Of a stretch of DNA of 64,000 nucleotides, positions 24,101 through 36,380 are shown piece by piece. The stretch lies in assembly GCA_037367355.1 (NCBI GenBank), contig CM074705.1, forward strand, positions 682,001 through 746,000, in the 5' to 3' direction. The first letter of the stretch is position 1; the number at the start of each line of letters is the position of its first letter. A program made the translations under genes and the position numbers. This DNA is from Neoscytalidium dimidiatum (lineage: Eukaryota > Ascomycota > Dothideomycetes > Botryosphaeriales > Botryosphaeriaceae). The notes beneath the pieces were generated by a model. The model was given only the letters and a program-made list of their open reading frames with translations, was not told where the DNA came from and made no database searches.

Positions 24101-24861
24101 TCGAAGAACGTCTGAACGACGAGTATTTGGCCGGTCTTTGGAAGGGCGACCTGCCTTCAGGACTCCTATGGTCGAAGCGTGTACCCCGACAGAGGGATAA
24201 AGAATATATTGCCCCAACCTGGTCCTGGGCATCAACACCGGGCGAAGTTGTATATTCGTCTCGCTGTAAACAAGCTTACATGGAAGTTATGAAAGCAAGT
24301 TGTACTGCCGTAGATGGCAAAATATTTGGAGGTGAGATCAGTGTGAGAGGAGTTCTCTCACGTGGGCTTGTGGATGTGTGTCTAGTCGGTGATCATTTTC
24401 TAGGCAGCTTCCAGTTCAGCTCCGACCCAGTGGTGGCATCGCGGTTGGATTTTTGGATTCTTGCTCAGAGTTTCACCGAGCTGGAAGAGAAACGCCGGGT
24501 GAAGCAGCTACGGATGGAAGCGACAAGCTCAGTGTTCGATGGCAATACGCTGGAGGCAGCGAACAGTGAAATCGAAAGAATTCAGAGGCGGCTCTATGCA
24601 AGCTTAAGCTGGGACTTGGCAAAAGACTTTACGGCATGGACGGAGAAAGCTCTCTGGCTAAGCTGTTTCTGGATTGGAGATCAGGAAGTCTCGAGCTTCG
24701 GAGGAGTCACTTGTAGCGGTCTGATTCTGTCTCATGGGCCAGAGGAGCGTAAATTCGAACGCGTGGGTATGATAACAGTTTTTGGGGAAGAACAAGACGT
24801 TCGTGCGTGGGAAAGGGCCCTCAAAGATCAGTACAAGAAGCAGGAAGTGAGAATAATCTGA
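21175..24861 (+). CDS. HET-domain protein with AcuF-type zinc fingers, possibly frame-disrupted
   Basis: Exons: 21175-21451, 21591-22473, then from 22525. The N-terminal part (KIWAGSLGALQNPRKRTSLDYRLRD) and the zinc fingers (CPFCFHLVEI...AYVCTFDNC; KCPLCSEED...KRHLAQHLERLALFAI) are of the AcuF C2H2 type. The C-terminal two thirds (from about 23340) is a HET heterokaryon-incompatibility domain: YACLSFVWGKAP (about 23512), LPRTFRDAILLTRRLGVRYI, LCIIQDSAEDWRKEAADM, PLSSRAWNFQQE (about 23858) and YIAPTWSWAST. HET proteins trigger cell death after non-self fusion. Two oddities: the usual WID of the core motif is WIG here, and the reading frame moves from the CPLC block (frame ending at 22969) to the frame of the HET block somewhere between about 22830 and 22967. 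No convincing donor/acceptor pair supplies the right phase, so a one-base indel is as likely as a non-standard intron. The HET block itself is open to TGA at 24859. Confidence 0.85.
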
Positions 24862-25277
24862 TCTTCCTGTTGCGATATCATATCGGGGGTTTTCTTGACA
24901 ATATACAAAATGGGAGAAGAGTCAAAGAGTACATCTCAAGCTTCAAACACATGGATTTCACAAAATTTTGGTTCTGAATTATCCCAACGAATCCGCAATC
25001 CACGCGAGTCACACGCGGTGTCTTGCCTCCTGAACCGCTAGTACTCCACTCGTCCCAAAAGTGAACTGTTCAGCGTATCCGTATCCGCGTGGAGTGGCTG
25101 CTGACATCATGTTCGCACCTTCAGCATGGTCACAGCAGTCACATGAAGAGCACAAACCATGCACATAACGCAATCATTTCAGCGTCGCTCATGTCAGCCA
25201 ACAAACTTCAACGCGGGTATACCGACTCCACAACCCCCTCCATTCCTCGCCATCAAAACGGAAAAACAAGAAAGAAA
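24862..25277. other. intergenic, convergent 3' ends
   Basis: About 415 bp between the HET gene stop and the transporter stop on the other strand. AT-rich, no coding signal seen; it should contain the two transcript ends. Confidence 0.5.
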
Positions 25278-27013
25278 TCAAGCCTTCCCACTCAATCCCT
25301 CACCCACAACCTCGATTTCCTTTGCGTCCACCTTGAGGACATCCGAGCCCGCCGCAGCCTCCTCGTCACCCGGCTTCGCAGGCTCGAGGCCGATCTTGCT
25401 CTCGCCAATCTTATCGGCCGGGTCGCGGTAGGCAGGGACGTAGTTGACGCAGATAGCGTAGGACCAAGCGAGGACGAAGAAAAGGGTAGGGACGATCATC
25501 GCGAATCCCGTATCGTTCCGAGCATCGGCGACGGCGCCAAGGATAGCAGGGACTGCAATCTACGTCAGCAAATCCCATTTTCAATTTTCAGAAAGGAGCA
25601 GGTTCGGAAATCCTCACCAGCAGCACCACCGCTCACACCGGCAATGATCAACCCCGCACCCCTCTTCGTGTGCCTGCCCAGCCCCCTGATGCCGAGCGCG
25701 ACGATGGTCGGGAAGCAGACGGACTCGAAGAAGAGGGTGATCATGAGCATGGCGAGGCCGGTGTTGCCGACGGTGTCGATGGCGGCGGCGTTGAAGGCAA
25801 CGACGCCGGTCAGGTAGGCCAGGAAGACCCAGCGCGGGCGCACGTAGCGCATCAGGATCGAACCCGAGAAGCGGCCCACGGCGAAGCAGCCCTGCGCGCC
25901 CGCCAGGAAGTTGGCGCCCGTGGCGGAGGACGTGTTGGCGCGGGTCTCGGTGACGTAGTTGATGAAGTAGGTCGCGATGGCAACTGGGCGGGGGAGAAGC
26001 ACAAATTAGTTCGCGTTACTTTAGAGGATTTGTGGGGGGCGGGATTTAGGGGGCGAATGATGGTGAAAGTGTTTGCTCGTACCTTGAGCACCGGTGTAGC
26101 ACCACTGCGCGGCCGCAGCGTGGAATAGCCTGTACTGCTTCCTGAACGGCTTGTCGCTGGAACCCGTATGCGTATCCTCAGCTTGGGCGGCCATATCGGC
26201 GTCCGTCACCTCCGGGATATAGGCGAAGAAGAAGACGGCGGCGAGGAAGAAGACGAAGATGCCGATGGCAAGGTATACCCATTGAACGCTCTCGAGCGAG
26301 TTGACGCTGTCGCCGGTGTCCTTGAAAAAGACATACGACCCCAGCACGGGGCCGACGACGGTGCCGACGGCCTGGACGGCCTGGGCCAGGTTGATGCGCA
26401 GCTCCGAGTACTTGGGCGGGCCGCAGACCGCCATGAACGGGTTGGCGGCCGTCTCGAGCGAGCCCAGGCCGGAGCCGATGACGACGGTTGCGCCGCAGAA
26501 GCCGCCGAAAGAGCGGTTGAGGCCGGCGGGCCACATGCAGAGGGCGCCGATGCCGTACAGGATCAGGCCGAGCATGAAGGTGGCCTTGTAACCGTAGTGC
26601 CGGAGAGTCCAGTTGGCGAAGCCGAGGGAGGCGAGAGGGTAGGCGCTGTGGGGAAGGCTGTTAGATCTGGCCTATCATGTGTAGAAGCAAGACGTGGCTG
26701 GAATGTACCCGAAGTAAGCGCCCTGAAGACCAGAGGACCTAGCACGCGTGATTCCAAGAGTAGTCTGGAAGTGTTTGTTCAGCGTGTCGAGGAGACCGTA
26801 TGCAAATCCCTGAGGATCGAGGATCAGTATGGTTCCCCCTTTGCGAGAGTAAGCAGGCGGGGAAAAGGAACGTACCCATAGAAAGTACAGAATGGTGACG
26901 AGGAACAATGGCAGGAGCGACTCCCGCACTGTCAGCTCCGAAGCCCTCGTCTTCTGGTTACCAGCCCTCAAGCCAGACCGATTGGCCATGAGCTTCTGAA
27001 AAAAAGAGGCCAT
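25278..27013 (-). CDS. FucP-like MFS sugar/H+ symporter
   Basis: Major facilitator of the fucose:proton symporter (FHS/FucP) type, expected in the plasma membrane and importing a monosaccharide. Exons: 27013-26876, 26809-26709, 26645-26083, 25983-25618, 25552-25278; 480 residues in one frame, all introns 63-99 nt with good donors. The start MASFFQKLMANRSG precedes a cytosolic head. TM1 (LLPLFLVTILYFLWGFAYGL) and the motif LLDTLNKHFQTTLGI match FucP proteins. Family-typical pieces follow: ETAANPFMAVCGPP, RINLAQAVQAVGTVVGP, GCFAVGRFSGS, FFESVCFPTIVALGIRGLG and GAGLIIAGVSGGA. About 12 hydrophobic segments can be counted and the tail is short and acidic. A codon in the same frame 105 bases upstream is also ATG-like, but the chosen start gives the conserved head. 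Substrate could be fucose, galactose, glucose or another hexose. Confidence 0.93.
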
Positions 27014-29009
27014 GGTGTCGGCCGTATCGTCTGATCTTTTTCTCGGCTGACAACAGTGGTACGACTCTGATCGAAAGAAAAGTCGGCCGAAAGGGAGCAG
27101 AGAGGCTGTTAATACCACAAAGTAGGTGTCCGCGGATCTTTATACGCGTCGGCCGCACCACAGTAGTCCAGTCGGAGTCGAAGGCGAAAGATCGACGACG
27201 TCCTCTTTTTGAAGGGAACCCGAGAAGGACATCGGAGGCCCATGGCCCCGGGGGCCCTTTTAATACATTATGGTTGCATGCGGCCCTGCCAGAACAACGC
27301 AGCCCCCGGACTGAGAGCAGCTTGGGACCAGGTGGGCGGGCGACGGGCAGCGGACGAAACAAGTCCCACCTCTGTGCTGCTTGGCAGACGCGCCAAGCTT
27401 TCGCGCGGCCAACCAAGGCATCCCGCTCGGCAGTTACGCCCTCGAAATCCCCTCCCCGTCCGTTCTCTCGGACTCGCTACCATGCAGGACGTTAGCCTCG
27501 CATCTCTTGGGGTTGAGCGATCCCTCCTCTCGTCCCCATCCTCCGCTTGCTGCGCCGTCACACCATTGCATATACATGTGCAAGGGGTAAACTGCAGCTG
27601 TTCCGCTGGAGAACGCCCAGCCTTCTGTGCCGCATGCTTGCAGAAACGAGTAATGCTCGTCCGGGGCGGCGGCGTCATGGGTAGCAGCGGCGCCGCCCAG
27701 CCAGCAGGGATGTTCGCTCTGAGTGGCGCGCGGGGTTATCGACCCCATGGGGCATAGAATCCACGTGCGCCTCGCCCATTCCGCGGTTTCGACCTAAACC
27801 CCTCGAGCCATTGACGCGCCAGCGTTCGGTGCGAGATCCACCGAACGCTGATGCCATGGCGGCAAGGGCTGGGTCGCCCGATGCCACTTGAGCGAGGCTG
27901 TTTGGACGTCTGACACGCCCCTCGTGCGGAGAGAGTTTTTTTTTGGGGAAGAGGTGGGACGGGAGTGATGAGAGCATGTGGCAAACACCATTGCCTTTGG
28001 TGCGGCTTTTTCCTTTCTGCTTCTTACTCGACATGGCGCTATGCCAATGCGTTGGGGAACCGGGCTTTTGGTCGTCCTCGCCGCTGCGTGATGCGGTGAT
28101 GCGGTGATGCAAGAGAGACGCTGCACTGACATAAAGGCACAACCCGCTCGCGCGACCCGTAATGACTCGCGTCGAAGGACTTTCGAACCTTCGATCCAGG
28201 GTTGTAGAGCGTGACTGCAGCTGCTTAGCTGCAGGAGTCCAAGGAAAGGCCAAGGTCGGGTATCCCGAGTCCGAACGCGGCTTTCGGTCTGGGAAACGGC
28301 TCTCGTTTGTTCGACTCGGGCGTCAAGAAAGCCTGAAAGCGCCGATGAGATCAGAAGCCCTGCTTGGACCTTCATGGCGAGTCTTTGCATACGCCGGCGA
28401 AATACTGCTTTTGGTAACAGCGCAGAAGCATACTTCAGCCCATCGAATGTTCGGTGCAGATGGCATGGATGGCGGTCCAAGAGTCGCTGCGCGGTGGCCG
28501 ACGATGTCAGGCATGAGGCTCGGAGGAGGTGAAACTTTCTCTTGATGACTACTCTCAGCCACTTGCAGACAGACTACCAAGCCAGTCTGTCACATCAGTC
28601 AGCCAGATCTGAACTGATAACTCGAAGGAATCCGAGTCTTTCGGGGAAACCTCACTCATCGGACAAGACCTATTGCGCCGACGCTTGCCCTGGGACAGTA
28701 GCCGCGCCGGCCTTTCTCCAGCGCGAAATCTCCGATCCCCACGCAGCGGCCGGAAGAGCTCAGCTGGGGTGAAACTTGGAGAAAAGTGGATACAAGCTGG
28801 GGTTGCGATTCTGCCAAGGTAAAACTGCGCGCGGAAGCAGACTTGTGTAATTCAAGCTGACAGTGTTTGACCCACCGTCGTGCTTGTGCGCTGTGCAAAC
28901 CATAACGCCTCGACCAAACTCTATCGCCCTCTGCCGATAAGCCGCACCATACATCATGGATATGACAAAAAAGAAAGGAAGCACCTCCAGTCAGCCCTGC
29001 AGTTTTTCT
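27014..29009. other. intergenic, no gene supported
   Basis: 2-kb region between the transporter start and the 3' end of the GH128 gene. It is GC-rich with fragmentary open frames on both strands. It contains a short tandem repeat at 28088-28110 and a CGAAGG...CCTTCG inverted repeat at about 28173-28192, which has no tRNA-like partner arms around it. Confidence 0.5.
28088..28110. repeat. GTGATGCG tandem repeat (about 3 units)
   Basis: Two full 8-base units and one incomplete unit, perfect apart from the last base. Intergenic. Confidence 0.85.
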
Positions 29010-30037
29010 CTACATCAGAGAGTACACGGTTGCCAGACCAACCAGCACGCTCCATCCAGCGAAGACACTACTCCTACCAGCGGCGCTATCGGGCTCCACG
29101 CCGGTCGCCGACTGGCCCAGGTACCACGCTCCGAGATCAGTCAACTTGCCCTTCGAATTCAGCATCGCTGCATTCTTGCCAACGTTGCTGACCGAGCTGC
29201 GGAAAGACCCAAACCAAGAGTACCTAGTAACGTTTCTAATGGCACCACACGTTAGCGGATGCTCTGAAGAGAGAAAAAGAAAAAAAAAAAAAAGAAAAGA
29301 GCCCCAACTCACTCCATCTTATCCAAGTAATCCATGCTCTGATTGAAGAAGGTTTGACTCTGGTCCCAATCCACGTCGCTGTACGCAAACTCGGTCACCC
29401 AGATCTCGCTCATGTTCGGATACGTCGCGGCGACCTGGCCCAGGTGGCTCGCGAAGCCCTCGAAGTTGCCGTACCAATGGACCGGGATGAAATCCGGCGT
29501 GCAGTTGCCGGCGCACGCGGTGAAGAAGTTCTGCAGCCACTCGAACCCGGTCTGGCTGCCGGTGACGGCGGGCGCGCCGACCTTGATGCCGTCGGCGCGC
29601 AGCGGCTCGATCTCGCGGATCCAGGTGCTGGCCGCCAGGTCGGCGGGGATGTTGGATCCGCCCGTCGCCGTGCTGCCGTCCGGCTCGTTGAAGCCGAGCA
29701 CGTGCGTGATGTTGGTGCCGGCCGCCACGAGCGCGCGCACGCCGGTGAGGAAGTCGGTCGTCTCGTTCTCGTCGTCCTTGTCCGACGTGCCCCACAGCAT
29801 CGGCACGAAGTTGAGCGACGTGCCCTTCAGCGACGCCGTCGGCTGCAGGTCGTAGTTGTAGTACCACGTCAGCTCCGTCTTGCTCGACGCCGTCACCCAC
29901 GTCGCGTCGTCCGCGTCGTTGTCCTCCGTCACCACGTACACGAGCCCGCGTTTGGACGACGTCGAGCCGGCTTGTGCCGCGGCGAAAGGCGCGGCCGACA
30001 GAGCGGCCGCTGTCGCGTAGAGAAAGGCGTCGCGCAT
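29010..30037 (-). CDS. GH128 (Asl1-like) secreted beta-1,3-glucanase, probably GPI-anchored
   Basis: Glycoside hydrolase family 128 enzymes cut beta-1,3-glucan and act on or remodel the fungal wall. Exons: 30037-29313 and 29235-29010; 316 residues. Residues 1-21 form a signal peptide (MRDAFLYATAAALSAAPFAA). The TIM-barrel is recognisable from RGLVYV, TWYYNYDLQP, FVPMLWG, the acid/base motif LGFNEPD (Glu118), VGAPAVTGS, FIPVHWYGNFEGF, the nucleophile motif WVTEFAYSD (Glu216) and, across the splice, VTRYSWFGSFR...LTDLGAWYLG. The C-terminus is Ser/Gly-rich and ends in a hydrophobic run (VFAGWSVLVGLATVYSLM), which fits a GPI-attachment signal. The 77-nt intron (29312-29236) carries a run of 14 A on the + strand (T on the coding strand) and a CGCTAAC branch site. 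A long frame on the opposite strand is a GC-bias shadow. Confidence 0.93.
29280..29293. repeat. poly-A tract (14) inside the GH128 intron
   Basis: 14 A on the + strand, which is T14 on the coding strand, between donor and branch site of the GH128 intron. Length variation here could alter splicing but would not alter the protein. Confidence 0.85.
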
Positions 30038-32447
30038 GGCTGGATTAAAGGGGAATCGGTGGCTAAGAGCAGGCGCAAGGGCAGAGTTACACAAGACAGC
30101 AAGTGTCTGTATATGCAATCAAGCCGTTCGATGCCCAATGGCCGTCGATGACGTCTTTTCAGGTACCGGATGTCCCCAAAGGTATGCAGGTGTGGCTGCG
30201 GATAGTACGCTTCCGGATAAGAGGCAGCGAAAACCGGTTATGATCCTGGAAAATCCGAAGCAAAATAGAGGAAAGACAGCGAGTAAGGGTGCAGAGATTA
30301 TGAGAGATATGGCAAATACTCAATGAATCCGATACGGTAGAGACAGCAGAGATATTAGGAGAGAGGGGTGCTTGATGGTACAACACTAGTAAGGAAGCAG
30401 CACGTCGGGAGAGGGGAGGGTGAGCTGAAATACTTCTCGCCGCAGCGGAACTGGTTTCGCTTTCATATCCACATCGCCTGCAGCAGCCAGCCCTCGTGGA
30501 AGCCATAGTCGATAGCGCGCGGCTCAAAATAGCGGAAGATGCGGACGTGGTGGACGCTTGTCGCGGGCTAGAAGCGCAGCCAGCTCGTGCTGGGTCAAGC
30601 GCGCGCGAGGTGGTTCGCTGGATCCACGGCTTTGCTGCGGCGGGCTTGCCCGTGCCGAGCAAGCCCACTGAGCCCTGTTTTGCGCCTCAAAATAGCCCGG
30701 CCCTTGGCGAGCAGAGGCAAGAGACATCAGGCTCGACTCCACCAGCTGCCAGCGAAGCGCTGCTGTGGAGAGGACCTGTTTCGCCCATCGGCATTGGCCA
30801 TCATGAACGCTTGGAAGTCGCTTGGTTGCCTGCTGGCGATGAGCTGGTCGGCAACAGGGCGCCTTCTCCCTGGCAGGGCGCGCTCTGCCCAGATCTGCTC
30901 AGATCTGCTGGTTCCTTGGGAGCCGCCTGCCCAGACCCCAGCAGCTGCAGGCTCTCGCCATCTTTCTCATAGCTCCATCGCCGGTTGTAGCAAAGACGCC
31001 TCTGTCCAAGATCGAGGCTTTGATGAATGCGTCAACATGTTGGTGCTGATAAGGACGGGCTGGGGGCACAGGGGCGTTGGCGTTTCATCCCCGGTCGCGC
31101 AAAACCTGTACATCGTACAGAAGCGCAAACTGCGCGGACAGGAGTGAACTGTCGGCAGTCGCTCGTAACCTCAGCGATTAGAAATACACAGCAGATCATC
31201 CGACTCGAGTACACAGCAGGTCTCAGGCCCAAGACTTCAATACTCCTTCCTCAAGCACCCACACAAGGCGAGTGTCTCAACGAAAAAGTGTAGCATGTTC
31301 GCGTCGGCTCGAAGCAGTGCAGTACGAGCGACACCGTGGAAGGCGACGTGAGCAAGCCCAGAGGCCACCTCCCATTTTTCAAAAACTGGAGTAATCACGA
31401 GTGCTCCCGTAGGAGCGTTTCAGCGATTAAACTAAAAAGAACAGATACTACACTTGATCTAAGCCAATCAGGCAAAGAGAGCTGGAGAAGAAAAGAAGAG
31501 GAGATGGCCGACGGGAGGCGACTATTTAAACATGGTGGCAACGACTTTTTGATGCGCTAAATTAGTACAGCTTGTGGCACGACGTTGGGGCGCGACTGCC
31601 TGGAAGGCAGCACTCGCTACTCTCCCGACCAATGAAGCAAGAGAGTCTAACGCACTGAACAGGCAGCAGAGCCAGAGTTCCGATTGCCAAGAATATTTTA
31701 CAACGAGGAAGCGAGGTTGAAGGCGCAGGACGAATAATAGCGTACAAAAAAACGGGAATTATTCAGCAAAAATAACATTCACATGTTTACAGCTGTAGAA
31801 GTATTACGGTGCAGTCTACGAGCTCTCGGGGAAAGAACGGAAACGCGGTTCCGTGGTGACAGGAGAGCCTTCATGATACCCTGTTGGGTGGCTTGGTCAG
31901 TATCGAAACTGTTGGAACAATAAGCGCGATCGTGTTTGGGGAGTTAAAGCAGTCGTCTAGACGTGAGCGTTGTTCAACGTCGACATCTACGTACGGATGA
32001 CTTCATGGACTGCCAACGAGCTATTGGAAGCCGTGATAAGTTTGCCGTGCGCTTTGGTAAATCAGTTGTTCTCCTTGGTGGTACGTTGAACTCGACTGCA
32101 TGGCATGCTTCATGAGGTAATACGTTAGTAAATAGCTGGCGCCGGTGCCTGGATAGTTCATCCTGATGCTTGCTTTAGCTCTTTGAACTTATGTTGCAGT
32201 CGGCAGTCGACATGTTTGTGGCAATAACGACACGCAGGCTCGTGCAAGACCCGATCTTGATCAATCATTTGTTCATTCCAGTTGCTTGGCCGTAATTTCT
32301 AAGTCCTCTTCCAGACAACCGCACGTTCATTGGTATCATTCGTCTCTCCACGTAATCCTCCGCCGACTGCCGTTAAGCGCGCTGCCTAACTCTTTTCTTC
32401 CGTTTGTGTTTCTTCTCCTCTTTTTCTCATACTAAACAGTGTTCCGC
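30038..32447. other. intergenic, no gene supported
   Basis: 2.4 kb between the GH128 start and the 3' end of the first dienelactone hydrolase gene. The first part is GC-rich, the part from about 31.2 kb is more AT-rich. Small open frames show no domain, signal peptide or conserved splice structure. It must include the GH128 promoter. Confidence 0.5.
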
Positions 32448-33374
32448 CTAAGCCTTGATGTACTCGTCGAACCAGGCAACAGCCTGGTAGAAGGCCTGCT
32501 CCTTGGCGAACTTGATGTGCTTCTTCGAGATGTCGGCGCGAACAGCGAAGCCGTGCTCAACACCGGAGAAGAGGTTGATCTGGTAGGTAGCCTTGATATT
32601 GACGAGAATGTCCTCGGACTCGTGGCGCTTCGCAGCAGGGAAAATACCGTCGGTTTCTGTGTATTGTGGTCCAATCAGCCCTGTCCATACATGAGATAAG
32701 GCACCATCATCACTCACCGGCGGCAGAGATGCTCAGCGGGCCCTGGATAGCCTTGAGCTCGTCGGCCTCAACGAAGGACGGGTGGGCGACGTAGCCGACA
32801 TCGAGCTGGCCGTTCTTCAGGAAGCGGGTAACGTACTTGGCGCCGAAGCAGTAGCCGACGCCACCCAGACGCTTCACGCCCAGCTTGCCCTTGAGTTCCT
32901 TGATGCTCGCGTCAACAATGGGATCGACCTGCTTAGGGGTATAGCCGGACAGCCAGCCCATAAGGTCAAAGTCGTCAGGCTTGTTGATCGGCACGGCGTT
33001 GCCGCCGAAGAGGTCGGGCACGACGACGAAGTAGCCATTGGCGGCGAACTGGTCGGCAATGCTGGTAGAGCACCAATGTCAGCGACTGGAATCGAATATG
33101 CGACTGCTTGTGCGTGATCAGTAAGCTTACAGCTGGACGTTGATGAAACTATGGCCGAAGATATCAGTGAGAATGAGAATGGCGTTCTCAGTGCTCTTGC
33201 TCTCCGGGTAGGAAACGTAGGCATCGTCTGCAGGGATACATGTGAGCCGCTGAACTCGATTGGGCGCTGGACATGGGGATTCATACAGCCCGCAACCTTC
33301 TCAATCTTGCCGACGGCGGCGCCTTCGTGCTTGACACCAACGGTGCAGCACTGTCCGGGCGGGTTGGAGGCCAT
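32448..33374 (-). CDS. dienelactone hydrolase family protein (copy 1)
   Basis: Alpha/beta hydrolase of the dienelactone hydrolase family; bacterial members open the lactone ring of dienelactones, while fungal members mostly have unknown substrates. Exons: 33374-33287, 33227-33131, 33061-32718, 32656-32448; 245 residues, four exons with 59-69 nt introns. The start MASNPPGQCCTVGVKHEG is the usual head of this fungal subfamily. The core shows ILILTDIFG (oxyanion region), QFAANGYFVVVPDLF, the nucleophile motif GYCFGAKY (Cys in place of Ser, as in the family), GPLSISAA leading to ETDGIFP (acid) and VEHGF (His). It is cytosolic: no signal peptide or membrane segment. A second family member lies at 51.7-53.0 kb with a different exon pattern. 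Confidence 0.93.
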
Positions 33375-36300
33375 TGTTGCTTGAAGTGAGAGGCGACTTG
33401 GGCGAGACTTGAGGACGGAAAGGAGAGAGCGATGCAAGTGATGCGGGTCAGTTGTGCAAGAGCAACTTCTCTCATCCAGGGGGGCAGTAGCATTTCTTTT
33501 ATCCTGCGACTGGGCTGGCGGCGACAGCTCTGCCCGTCTGCCCCTCCACCCCGCCGCCCCTCCATGCATCGGCAGTGGCTCGGATTTGTCAGTGCAGAGT
33601 GGGGTACGTGCACGCGTTGACGACATCAATAATTCGCCAATCTCACGCAAGCCAGCGCCATGTGCTGTCACAGGAAGCCGGCCCGCAAGCTACTTTGAGC
33701 CCCGAGCTCATCAATGCTTATCCGTTGCATCAGTGGAGCAACCCAGCACTCGGAGCATCGGCGCACCGCTTGGGCCGAATCGGCCGCAGCCCTGAAGTGA
33801 GCAAATGATCGGCCACAGCATCTCTCATCGAATTCCCGCAGACGGTTGTCTTTGGAATCCGGAGTGCTGGAGAAGGCGGCGCGAGGGCATTTCGGGGGCC
33901 GCGATCTTCGCGCGCTTGTCTCTAACGCCGCTATCTCCACAGCGAGCGCTGCGAATCGAAGGAAGTCACAGCTGCAACGGAGCTTCCGCCCAACCCGGGC
34001 CTAGCCTCCACCGCATTCCGACCGGTCGTTGAACACCACGAACCACCGGCGCACCTAGCTTTCTCCTCACCGCGCCCGATCGGCCGGACATAAAACTTGC
34101 TGCGTGCTTGTTCCCGTTTTCGCAGAGCTCCCCGCCTTGACCGGCCGGGCACGGAGCTCCTTCACAACCTCCGCCGTTTTGCACCCGCTGCCTTTGCTAG
34201 GGTTCAAAACAGTTGCCACGGATGGCTACGCGTACCTACTATGTCCGGCCGGCTGATCTGGTGCCCGTGACCGTTTCTCGTTCCTTTCTCAATTCAAGCG
34301 CTTGCCCCAAGTGGTGGCATATACGCAGTGCCACCGGGTGATTTGCTAAGCTCCGGCGAACTCTTCAATTTCTCATTCTACTCCTGATTTTCAAGACAGT
34401 AAAAAGCAGTTCCCCTACTCCATTAGGCGCCGTGATTACACAGGAGCTACGCGAGGTCCCTGACGATCACATTTCCCCGACAATGCTTAGCGAACCTAAT
34501 CAGTAATCACTTCAACCGCACATGTCATTTATCGAAGCGCTTACCAGCTTCCGCAGGATCCTACAGATGGAAGCATCAATCCATTGAAGATATTCGTAAG
34601 GCCACATCGATTAATTATTTTTCTCGAAGCTTCGAGCAGTCGCTAAATGATGTTTGAAGGGCACTGACTAATGACAAGACAGCCTCGATAATCCACCACG
34701 CACTGCTCCAAGCGCCGACAGTTTACGCATCCAGCTTCCCTACCTCAGGCAGAGTGACTTTCCCAGCACTGAAGCTCCAATGACCCGCGGGTCGTGAACA
34801 TCCTATCTGGAGAAAAACCCCCCACCCCGCGCAAGGGCGTCACCCCGTTGCGCAAGGTTCTTCTCCACATCCTCCTTCTCCCACGTGGGTGGATGACATC
34901 GCCGCCGCAAATCTTACCTGGTCTGACCGTGTACTCGAGAAATAGCGCCCCTCGTGTTAATATCGGCTTGTAGTGCCAGCCATACTGATGTAAGTGACAG
35001 TCGCATGCCGCGAAGGGCAAGTCAGGTGATGAGCTGCGCCCCCTGTGCCAGGAGTTTATACAACCATTCAGACCGCATAGATGGGAGGACCCATAGGCCA
35101 TTTAAAACGAGTGACTTCCTTTAGAAGACACTAGTGCGCGATACGTCGCCATCTTGAGCCACAGCTATTACAAGCCGGACTAACCGTAGAAATCTGAAAC
35201 CGTAATGGGGTTGGACGTGCCGGTCGTCACCAAAGCCGTGAAACATAGTTACGAATTTTCTGCATGGTCGGTTCTTGGATGGAGGCCAACACTCTTCGAT
35301 GCTGTAGTCCTTGTACCTCAGCCACCGGCTCTAGGTTTCTTGCTGTGTTTTGTCTGAGTCCAAAACCGAGACGTAACGCTCCGTCGAGGCAACATTTGCA
35401 GTCTATGAACAAGGTCGCGAGCCGTCAGAGATGCCTGGATCCCGGAGAAAATTCCAATTCAGGGGCAAGGCCAATAACCCTTCCACTTCGTCTCGAGCGC
35501 CACTCAAACACACTCTTTGATGCTGTCGAAGCTGATCCGCCGCATTGGCGAACTTGTGCTCTGCCCTCGGAAGCTCGACTTCCGCTATTCGCGACAGCTC
35601 GACCCCGTCGACTATCTGACCGCGCACCGCCAGCTGGCGCAGACGAACCTCAAGAGATTACCAGATACGTCTCTGACGTAGCTCCTCTGGTGTCTCCGGA
35701 AGTGCTGTCGGCGTATGCTGAAGGGAAACAATGTTGCGACGCCTCCGGGATTCGGACGCTGGACAAGTCGAATAGGATACATCACTGGATAGCGTAGCTA
35801 TCTCGAGACGTTCCGGCTTATCCCGAGCATTATCAGATACAGGGTGCGCGTTTGTATACGCCATTGTACCGAAGAGGTGGGGGTCCCGGATTGTGATCCT
35901 GAGGAGTCATGCCGACTACTCTGCCGATCACCTCTGTTCCGTGGCGCCGGAGCGTGACTGTGTGCTTGCTCCGTCAGGGCATCAAGGGCCGGTGATGACG
36001 AGCGATAGATTGGGGAAGACGGGTGGCGAGTCCATTGTATAAAGCGACCTTGGCGGCTATCTGGTCGTTGGATGCTGGTAGTTAGATTGGGCATTGATGT
36101 TGCCATGTACATTGGAAATCTCTCATTGTGCTACACTATTCAAAATACATGTACTCATACAAGTGAAGTATGTCCAATCTAATCCATGACCGGCGAAAAC
36201 TCACGACCATGCAATTTTGAACCACGCAGAACGCACTACGGACAAAACAACAAAAAAAAGAAAGAAAGCAAAAGGGATCCCAATAGCAACAGCAACACGA

Positions 36301-36380
36301 CCTACAAGCATGAAGCCCACCTTTTCATTACCTGCGTCCACCAACAGCCTGACTATGCAATTGGACCTCCCCGAGCCCCC
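33375..36380. other. 3-kb intergenic interval, no firm gene
   Basis: Between the start of dienelactone hydrolase copy 1 and the 3' end of VTC4. The 34.3-35.2 kb part is AT-richer. On the minus strand a Ser/Arg-rich frame at 36112-35798 and an overlapping one at 35864-35658 could be exons of a small lineage-specific gene, but I cannot find a splice that joins them. On the plus strand an open frame of 177 codons (35264-35797) has no recognisable domain. Confidence 0.45.

Noticed and set aside
28160..28210. Possible tRNA-like TTCGAACC box
   Set aside because: No acceptor stem, D-arm or anticodon arm can be drawn around it; the CGAAGG...CCTTCG pair is a simple small hairpin.
29354..30151. 265-codon + strand frame opposite the GH128 gene
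   Set aside because: Arg/Val/Ala/Gly-rich complement of a GC-biased gene; the sense strand has both catalytic glutamates and a signal peptide.
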